Assembly: GCA_023264915.1 (NCBI GenBank)
Contig: JAHFUU010000210.1
Coordinates: 1-5,503, forward strand
DNA from: Microthrixaceae bacterium
GTDB lineage: Bacteria > Actinomycetota > Acidimicrobiia > Acidimicrobiales > Acidimicrobilacustridaceae
Length of the DNA: 5,503 bases
Direction: 5' to 3'
In this document: in pieces, positions 1 through 4,499 of the stretch
Layout of the letters: each line of letters begins with the position of its first letter
How positions within the stretch are numbered: position 1 is the first letter of the stretch
The notes under the pieces: model-generated
What the model saw: only the letters and a program-made list of their open reading frames with translations
Told to the model about the DNA's origin: nothing
Database searches by the model: none
Made by a program: the position numbers and the translations under genes

Positions 1-3
1 CAC

Positions 4-20
4 TGCTGGATCCGCCAGCA
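4..20. terminator. Small hairpin at the left edge, possible terminator of an unseen upstream gene
   Basis: A 6-bp perfect stem (TGCTGG pairing with CCAGCA) closes a 5-nt loop (ATCCG). It could end transcription of a gene lying left of the window. No T-run follows on either strand and no reading frame ends here that I recognise, so the role is only a guess. Confidence 0.2.
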
Positions 21-75
21 TGCGAGCCTTCCGGGCTAGCACCAAGCACCCGGTGAGCCGGCCGCGCTCCTCTGG

Positions 76-104
76 TTGAGTTGGGGTTGCGGATCCAATA
101 AGAT
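76..104 (+). promoter_or_regulatory. Candidate sigma70-type promoter for the haloalkane dehalogenase gene
   Basis: TTGAGT at 76-81 (4 of 6 matches to TTGACA) is followed after exactly 17 bp by TAAGAT at 99-104 (4 of 6 matches to TATAAT). The -10 lies in a short A/T-richer patch (about 95-128) that stands out from the GC-rich surroundings. Transcription would begin near 110-112, leaving a leader of about 170 nt before the dehalogenase start. The call rests on sequence resemblance only. Confidence 0.35.
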
Positions 105-186
105 GATGACAGTTCAAGTGACAAAAGGTTGGCTGGCCGAGGGGCACCGCGGCACCTGCGGGTGAGATCGGTGGCCAAGGCTCAGG

Positions 187-224
187 TGGCCCGGGTCAAC
201 TGCGTCCACGTGGGCCCCCGGCCA
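187..224 (+). promoter_or_regulatory. Predicted leader hairpin upstream of the dehalogenase gene
   Basis: TGGCC (187-191) pairs with GGCCA (220-224). After a one-base bulge at 192, GGG (193-195) pairs with CCC (217-219), closing a loop of about 21 nt that contains the palindrome CCACGTGG (206-213). The structure ends about 56 nt before the start codon. In DNA this GC-rich such pairing can arise by chance, and it matches no riboswitch class I know. Confidence 0.2.
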
Positions 225-270
225 GGAGGCACAGGTCCCGAGCCGAAGGCTTGCCAGCCCCTACACAGCC

Positions 271-276
271 GGAGAG
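271..276 (+). promoter_or_regulatory. Ribosome binding site that sets the dehalogenase start
   Basis: GGAGAG lies 4 nt before the ATG at 281; counted from the core GGAG the spacing is 6 nt. It favours this ATG over the in-frame TTG at 251, which has no comparable site. It would also lie inside the coding region if translation began at 251. Confidence 0.7.
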
Positions 277-280
277 GCCG

Positions 281-1198
281 ATGGAGATCCTTCGCACACC
301 CGACGAGCGGTTCGAGAACCTGCCTGGCTATGACTTCGACACCCACTACGTCGACGTGGCGGCCGGCGACGGCTCCGAGACCGCCATCAGGGTCCACTAC
401 CTCGACGAGGGGCCCTCCGGGGCGACCGAGACCGTCCTGATGCTCCACGGCGAGCCGTCCTGGTCGTTCCTGTACCGCAAGATGATCCCCACCCTCAGCG
501 AGGCGGGGCATCGCTGCATCGTGCCCGACCTCGTCGGGTTCGGCCGCTCTGACAAACCGTCGGTTCGCACCGACTACACCTATGAGCGCCACGTCGAATG
601 GATGCGCTGCGCGCTCTTCGACGAGCTCGGGTTGAGCGGCATCACCCTTGTGTGCCAGGACTGGGGTGGGCTGATCGGGCTGAGGCTGGTGGGGGAGCAC
701 CCAGATCGGTTCGCGAGGGTCGTCGCGGCGAACACCTTCCTGCCGACCGGAGACAACCATCCTGGTGACGCGTTCCTGGCGTGGCAGAAGTTCTCCCAGG
801 AGGTACCCGACCTGCCCGTGGGCAAGATCGTCAACGGGGGCTGCACTACCGATCTGAGCCCTGAGGTAGTAGCGGCCTATGACGCGCCGTTCCCAGAGGA
901 GTCCTACAAGGAGGGCGCCCGCCAGTTCCCCCTCCTGGTGCCCACATCACCGGATGACCCCGCTGCCCCGGCGAACCGCAAGGCGTGGGAGACCCTGTCG
1001 AGCTTGGACAGGCCGTTCCTCACCGCCTTCAGCGACAGCGATCCGATCACTGGTGGAGCCGACAAGGTGCTCGTCGCCCTGATACCCGGCGCACAGGGCC
1101 AACCGCACACCACCATCGTCGGCGGTGGGCACTTCCTCCAGGAAGACCGCGGTGAGGACCTTGCGCGGGTCGTGGCGGACTTCGTGTCAGCCTCGTGA
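281..1198 (+). CDS. dhmA: Haloalkane dehalogenase, subfamily I (DhmA/DhlA type)
   Basis: This 305-residue alpha/beta hydrolase should hydrolyse carbon-halogen bonds of haloalkanes to an alcohol and halide in the cytoplasm (EC 3.8.1.5). The HGEPSW oxyanion-hole motif is at 56-61 and the strand-turn PDLVGFGRSDKP at 82-93. The nucleophile elbow CQDWGG (125-130) supplies D127 and the first halide-binding residue, W128. The cap-domain FLAW supplies W168, equivalent to W175 of Xanthobacter DhlA. D254 in SDSDP is the acid and H284 in GGGHFLQE the base. All five subfamily-I residues are therefore present. The length (about 300) and the opening MEILRTPDERFENL match the mycobacterial DhmA family (Rv2296) as I remember it, which also supports this ATG. 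No signal peptide is seen. The gene stands alone, with its own candidate promoter and a downstream hairpin. The physiological substrate cannot be read from the sequence; a broader hydrolase role remains possible. Confidence 0.9.
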   Translation: MEILRTPDERFENLPGYDFDTHYVDVAAGDGSETAIRVHYLDEGPSGATETVLMLHGEPSWSFLYRKMIPTLSEAGHRCIVPDLVGFGRSDKPSVRTDYTYERHVEWMRCALFDELGLSGITLVCQDWGGLIGLRLVGEHPDRFARVVAANTFLPTGDNHPGDAFLAWQKFSQEVPDLPVGKIVNGGCTTDLSPEVVAAYDAPFPEESYKEGARQFPLLVPTSPDDPAAPANRKAWETLSSLDRPFLTAFSDSDPITGGADKVLVALIPGAQGQPHTTIVGGGHFLQEDRGEDLARVVADFVSAS

Positions 1199-1230
1199 CC
1201 CGGGGGGCCCACCGGCCCGACGGTCATGTG

Positions 1231-1256
1231 TGAGACGGAGGTGGCTGACCTCCTCA
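1231..1256 (+). terminator. Hairpin terminator after the dehalogenase gene
   Basis: GGAGGT (1237-1242) pairs perfectly with ACCTCC (1248-1253) around the 5-nt loop GGCTG. TGA (1231-1233) can also pair with TCA (1254-1256) past a 3-base bulge. A T-rich tract (TCATCTTCTATT, 1254-1265) follows, as expected for intrinsic termination on the plus strand. It begins 33 nt after the dehalogenase stop codon. The opposite strand lacks a T-rich tail, so it probably works mainly for the dehalogenase. Confidence 0.55.
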
Positions 1257-1331
1257 TCTTCTATTCACCGGGCCAGGACCAACGACGGCCGGGACGTCGC
1301 GGTCAAGATGGCTGCGGCCAGGTGTCGAGCG

Positions 1332-1351
1332 CGAGATCGCAGTCGATCTCG
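1332..1351 (-). terminator. Strong hairpin downstream of the acetyltransferase gene, probable terminator of the kinase-acetyltransferase operon
   Basis: CGAGATCG (1332-1339) pairs perfectly with CGATCTCG (1344-1351) around a 4-nt loop, giving 8 bp with no mismatch. It lies about 62 nt beyond the acetyltransferase stop in the convergent gap. No T-run follows on either strand, so it would be a hairpin-only terminator or an mRNA-stabilising structure. The rest of the 215-bp gap (1199-1413) holds no credible gene. Confidence 0.4.
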
Positions 1352-1413
1352 ACGATGCCCGGGTCGCACGGGATCGCCGGCCCTCATCTCCCGGTCGCGG
1401 TGGGGTCCTCATG

Positions 1414-2025
1414 TCAGCGGGGGACGCGCCACATCGCGAACAGCACGGGGGCACCGGGAACCGCGATCTCGCCGGTGACCGTGAAACCGAAGCGCTCGTA
1501 GTAGGGCACGTTCTCAGCCTTGGATGACTCGAGGTACGCACCGAACCCCTCGCTGTCACATCGGCTCATCACGGCGTTGACCACGGCCTGCCCGGCCCCG
1601 CTGCCTTGTCGCGCAGGGTCCGCGCCGAGGATGCCCAGATACCAGTGCGGCTCGCGCGGATGGAGCGCCTCGACGTCATGCATCAGGCGGAGGCCCGCGA
1701 TCGATCGGCCCCGGAAGGCAGCCAGGGCCAGGGGAGCGGCGCGGGCGCCGTCGGCGAGCAGCACTCGCCATCGATCAGGAGCGGCCCACATCGCGACCGC
1801 GGCCTGGTTCGTCGTCGTCAGCACCAGGTTCCGCCTGCGGTAGCGGTCCAGCTCGACCTTGTAGAAGCGCTTCATCCGCGCGTAGCGGTCGCGCTCGTCG
1901 GGGAGGAGCCAGCAGATGATCGGGTCATCGAAGAAGGCGCGGGCCAACACGTCAGCGAGTACGAGACGGTCTCCCTTGGTCGCCTCGCGCACCTCGGGTC
2001 TGGGGATCGCAAGGGGTGTGGCCAT
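1414..2025 (-). CDS. GNAT-family N-acetyltransferase
   Basis: This 203-residue cytoplasmic protein has the GNAT fold signature. Residues 12-60 form the N-terminal strand and helices (VREATKGDR, then FFDDP). Strand 4 is WYLGILGADP (128-137), followed directly by the acetyl-CoA pyrophosphate loop RQGSGAG (139-145), a clear Q-x-x-G-x-G motif. Strand 5 is AYLESS (163-168), and N172 with Y175-Y176 precedes FGF at 179-181, the usual general-acid region. The C-terminal strand is VLFAMWR. Expected activity is transfer of acetyl from acetyl-CoA to an amine, but the acceptor (antibiotic, polyamine, amino acid or protein) cannot be told. Its start codon overlaps the stop of the upstream kinase by one base, with GGGAG 6 nt before the ATG, so the two are cotranscribed and probably translationally coupled. 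Overall layout resembles actinobacterial GNATs of the N-acetyltransferase-domain-only type; the family is very broad. Confidence 0.85.
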   Translation of the reverse strand: MATPLAIPRPEVREATKGDRLVLADVLARAFFDDPIICWLLPDERDRYARMKRFYKVELDRYRRRNLVLTTTNQAAVAMWAAPDRWRVLLADGARAAPLALAAFRGRSIAGLRLMHDVEALHPREPHWYLGILGADPARQGSGAGQAVVNAVMSRCDSEGFGAYLESSKAENVPYYERFGFTVTGEIAVPGAPVLFAMWRVPR

Positions 2026-2036
2026 CAGTTGCTCCC
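2025..2036 (-). promoter_or_regulatory. Stop/start overlap and internal ribosome binding site coupling the kinase to the acetyltransferase
   Basis: On the minus strand GGGAG (2036-2032) is followed after 6 nt by TGATG. Here TGA (2027-2025) ends the kinase and ATG (2025-2023) begins the acetyltransferase. The Shine-Dalgarno site lies inside the last kinase codons. This arrangement is typical of termination-reinitiation and implies linked production of the two proteins. Confidence 0.8.
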
Positions 2037-3656
2037 GTACAGGTGCCTGTTGAGCTTGGCGTAGATGCCCTTGTTCTTCGCGTAGAGCTCCTTGAAGGCT
2101 TCGAAGAGCCCGTCATAGGTGGCGCGGGTCGTCGGGTCGGGGTTGAAGGTGTTCGCCACCGCCACCCGCTCGGGTATCTCGTCCCAGCTCAGGTGGCCGA
2201 GGGCCACCGCCGCGGTGAACCCGGCACCCCGAACGTTCGCGAGCACCGGGTCGGCCAGCTGGTTGATCGGCCGGTCGAGGACGTCGGCCATGATCTGGCA
2301 CCAGAGGTCAGACCTGGCACCGCCACCGGCGAAGTTGATGTGCTCGAAGCCGTCTGGCCGATCCTTGCGCACGAAGCGTTCGGCCGCGTCCATCATCCAC
2401 CGGGTGTTGAGAGCAACCCCCTCGAACACGCTCCTGATGATCGTCGCCCGATCAGTCGTCAGGGACGCGTTGAACCATCCACCGCGGATGAAGTGGTTGT
2501 CGACTGGCGTGCGCTCGCCGTTGAGCCACGGGGTGAACAACAGGTCGTGGCTGCCTGGCGGGACCCTGGCCGCCATCGCGTTGAGCCGGTCGAACACGTC
2601 AGCGGGAGGGCCCTCCCCGTCACGCAGCTCGTCGTCAGGGAACAGGACGTTGTCGATCAGCCAGGTGAGGTTCTTGCCGGCGACGTCTTGCTCTGTGGCC
2701 ACCCAGTACCGTCCGGGGATGCCCGAGGGGAGCGACGTGATGTTGGAGCCGAGATCTGTCTTCTTGAACGGCACGTGGCATGACAGCCAGGACGACGTCC
2801 CGACATAGAGGTGTGCCTCGAAGTCGCGCACGGCACCCGCGCCGATGCCTGCCGATGCGGTGTCACCGGTGCCCATGACGACCTGCACATCGGGGTTCAC
2901 ACCCAGCTCGCCGGCTACCTCGGGTGTGACGGGACCGAGGATCGCCCCGGTTGGCAACAGGTCAGGCAGCTTCGACCGGTCGAGGCCGCACATGGCGATC
3001 AACGAGTCGTCATACGCGACTGATGACAGGTCTCGGTTGTCGGTCGACCAGTAGCCGGTGATCGAGTCATATGACGCTGCGGTTCGCCCCGTGAGACGCA
3101 TGTTCAGGTAGTCCATCGGCTCGAGGAAGGCGGTTGTGGCCGCGTAGATGTCAGGCCGCTCATCCTTGATCCACAGGATGTGGCCCACCGGGTCCTTGCC
3201 TGTGCGTGAGGGCAGCCCCCCTGTCATGCGGAGCCACTTGCGTGCCTTCAGCGCGTTGTAGCCCACGCCCGGGATGGTGGGGAAGCCACCGGTCACTCGC
3301 TCGGCTTGGGGGGCACCGCGGCTGTCCATCCAGATGAGGGCGTTCATGAGGTGCTTGCCGTCGCTGCCCACCGCGACCGTGCCCATCCACTGGGTCGACA
3401 GGTTGATGGCGACGATGTCCTCGACCGGAACGATCGAGCGGGCCACCAGTGCCTTCATGCCGCCGGTGATGGTGCGCCACCACTCCTCGGGGTCCTGCTC
3501 GGCGCCGCCGCCCTCGATGAGCAACAGCTCGTTGTGCGCGTACTCGTGCGCGACGACCTCACCATCGGTCGACACGAGCGCGATCTTCGGTCCACCGGTC
3601 CCCAGATCGGCCGCGAGCACGTACTTGGTGGGCTTCGCACAAGAGGTTTGTGCCAT
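2025..3656 (-). CDS. FGGY-family carbohydrate kinase (xylulokinase-like, substrate uncertain)
   Basis: This 543-residue cytoplasmic kinase should transfer the ATP gamma-phosphate to a sugar or polyol. The N-terminal FGGY domain begins with the phosphate-1 loop DLGTGGPK (17-24), then EQDPEEWW (53-60), STQWMG (87-92) and IWMDSR (108-113). The C-terminal domain carries GTGDTASAGIGAGA (262-275), with D265 the likely catalytic base, the phosphate-2 loop GTSSW (286-290), NGERTP (379-384) and the adenosine motif GGGARSDLW (444-452). A Tyr/Phe-rich final helix (514-540) is typical of the family. EQDPxxWW is shared with xylulokinases, but their QMHG substrate motif is QWMG here, and at 543 residues it is longer than the usual 480-500. 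I therefore do not assign XylB. The ATG at 3656 has GGAGGA 9 nt upstream; the frame runs open to 3743 but that extension covers the promoter region and has no kinase features. It is first in an operon with the acetyltransferase and diverges from a SWEET-like membrane protein. Confidence 0.9.
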   Translation of the reverse strand: MAQTSCAKPTKYVLAADLGTGGPKIALVSTDGEVVAHEYAHNELLLIEGGGAEQDPEEWWRTITGGMKALVARSIVPVEDIVAINLSTQWMGTVAVGSDGKHLMNALIWMDSRGAPQAERVTGGFPTIPGVGYNALKARKWLRMTGGLPSRTGKDPVGHILWIKDERPDIYAATTAFLEPMDYLNMRLTGRTAASYDSITGYWSTDNRDLSSVAYDDSLIAMCGLDRSKLPDLLPTGAILGPVTPEVAGELGVNPDVQVVMGTGDTASAGIGAGAVRDFEAHLYVGTSSWLSCHVPFKKTDLGSNITSLPSGIPGRYWVATEQDVAGKNLTWLIDNVLFPDDELRDGEGPPADVFDRLNAMAARVPPGSHDLLFTPWLNGERTPVDNHFIRGGWFNASLTTDRATIIRSVFEGVALNTRWMMDAAERFVRKDRPDGFEHINFAGGGARSDLWCQIMADVLDRPINQLADPVLANVRGAGFTAAVALGHLSWDEIPERVAVANTFNPDPTTRATYDGLFEAFKELYAKNKGIYAKLNRHLYGSN

Positions 3657-3665
3657 GTCTCGTGT

Positions 3666-3671
3666 TCCTCC
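3666..3671 (-). promoter_or_regulatory. Ribosome binding site that sets the kinase start
   Basis: GGAGGA on the minus strand lies 9 nt before the ATG at 3656. That start places the DLGT loop at residue 17, as in most FGGY kinases. Starting at the upstream in-frame ATG (3743) would add 29 residues with no family resemblance, and this site would then be coding. Confidence 0.75.
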
Positions 3672-3720
3672 GTGAGTCTTGCCTTCAGACCCTTTGCACC
3701 AGCGGCGGCCAGGCCCGCGG

Positions 3721-3748
3721 ATCGTACCCGCACCGGTGCGCATGGAAG
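3721..3748 (-). promoter_or_regulatory. Candidate kinase promoter with a 12-bp palindromic operator
   Basis: On the minus strand TACGAT (3726-3721) resembles a -10 box, with a weak -35 region about 16-17 bp upstream (3748-3742). The perfect palindrome CGCACCGGTGCG (3729-3740) falls in the spacer between them, where a dimeric repressor would block polymerase. It also sits 18 bp before the start of the divergent membrane-protein gene, so one regulator could control both. I see no convincing plus-strand promoter. The -35 is poor and GC-rich palindromes occur by chance. Confidence 0.3.
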
Positions 3749-3758
3749 TCTGTCAGCT

Positions 3759-4385
3759 GTGGAATCGAGCGCGCTTCTCGGCTGGATCGGATCGGCCCTG
3801 TTCCTGGCGCGCCTGGTCCCCCAACCGCTCCGCCTTCATCGAACCGGGGTCTCCCACGGCGTCTCACCTCTGGCTGCGCTGAATGCGGCAGCGTCGGACG
3901 CCGCGTGGTTCCTCTACGGTCTGAGCTCAGGGTTGGCGCCCCTGTGGGTGTGCACGGCCCTGGCGATCCCGCTGGATGCCTGGACGCTGTGGCTCCTGCG
4001 GCATCGGGTCACAGTGCACGACGGGCTGGCAGCGTCGACCTGGGTCCTCATCATCGGGGCCGCTTGGGCGCTTCGCGGCGCGGATGGGCTTGGCGCGTCA
4101 CTGGCGTTCAGCGTCCTGGTCAACCACGCTCCGCAGGTGTGGTCGGCTCTGCGCGGCGACCGCCTCGGCGGGATCGCGCCAGCCACGTGGTACTTCGCTC
4201 TCGCCGATGCGATGTTGTGGGGGGGCTACGGCCTTGCGGTCCGCGACGGTGCCCTTGTCGCGTACGGCATCGTGCTCACTGTCTCGGCACTGATCACGCT
4301 GGCGCGCCTGTGGCAGGTGGGTGGCAAGCGCGGCCTCACACCCGAGCTCCCCGAGGGGCTGCCCGACCCGATCGAGAACATATGA
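3759..4385 (+). CDS. Seven-helix PQ-loop / SWEET-like membrane protein
   Basis: This 208-residue hydrophobic protein has about seven membrane segments (near 5-24, 37-55, 60-80, 91-105, 111-128, 141-160 and 165-185) in the 3-1-3 layout of SWEET facilitators. Two PQ-loop repeats match in register at an offset of 104: P21/P125, Q22/Q126, G34/G138, P37/P141, W50/W154, and YGL at 53-55/157-159. The four prolines fit the SWEET proline tetrad. The asparagine expected in helices 3 and 7 is not seen. The likely role is passive transport of a small sugar or polyol; another PQ-loop cargo is possible. The C-terminal tail (188-208) is soluble and proline/acid-rich. I chose GTG at 3759 because it gives a short N-terminus just before helix 1, with a weak GGAAG 10 nt upstream. 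The frame is open back to 3306, but that part is antisense to the kinase and not membrane-like. It diverges from the kinase operon. Confidence 0.75.
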   Translation: MESSALLGWIGSALFLARLVPQPLRLHRTGVSHGVSPLAALNAAASDAAWFLYGLSSGLAPLWVCTALAIPLDAWTLWLLRHRVTVHDGLAASTWVLIIGAAWALRGADGLGASLAFSVLVNHAPQVWSALRGDRLGGIAPATWYFALADAMLWGGYGLAVRDGALVAYGIVLTVSALITLARLWQVGGKRGLTPELPEGLPDPIENI

Positions 4386-4387
4386 CG

Positions 4388-4441
4388 GGCTGACTGCCCC
4401 ACCGCCAACATCCCGCGGTGCGCGGTGGCCCGGGGTCAGCC
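4388..4441. terminator. Bipartite hairpin in the convergent gap, candidate bidirectional terminator
   Basis: GGCTGAC (4388-4394) pairs perfectly with GTCAGCC (4435-4441). Inside it, CCACCGC (4399-4405) pairs perfectly with GCGGTGG (4422-4428) around a 16-nt loop. The two 7-bp stems can stack with short internal unpaired stretches. The hairpin starts 2 nt after the membrane-protein stop and ends 58 nt beyond the stop of the convergent surface-protein gene, a natural place for a shared terminator. Neither side has a T-run. Confidence 0.45.
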
Positions 4442-4499
4442 GTACGAGGCTTCAGTCGAGTCCGCAGGCCGTTGCCTACCTGCGCCGGGCCTCCGTCGC

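Noticed and set aside
206..213. CCACGTGG palindrome as a stand-alone regulator site
   Set aside because: An 8-bp palindrome is expected often in DNA of this composition; it is reported only as part of the leader hairpin.
182..760. Minus-strand open frame opposite the dehalogenase
   Set aside because: It is a shadow of the real gene; the product has no coherent domain and the plus strand has the full catalytic pentad.
1226..1501. Plus-strand frame of 91 codons through the convergent gap
   Set aside because: It starts inside the terminator region, has no ribosome binding site and runs into the acetyltransferase antisense; the product is low-complexity Arg/Gln/Gly-rich.
2016..2783. Long plus-strand open frame (255 codons) opposite the kinase
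   Set aside because: It is a mirror of the kinase in high-GC DNA, with no recognisable motif. The minus-strand frame carries all FGGY motifs.
3657..3743. 29-residue N-terminal extension of the kinase from ATG 3743
   Set aside because: It covers the probable promoter and ribosome binding site, is Arg/Gly-rich and has no kinase feature; the strong GGAGGA points to ATG 3656.
3306..3758. N-terminal extension of the membrane-protein frame back to an ATG at 3306
   Set aside because: It is antisense to the kinase N-terminus, has a composition unlike the hydrophobic downstream part and would add 151 residues before the first SWEET-like helix. The GTG at 3759 gives the expected length.
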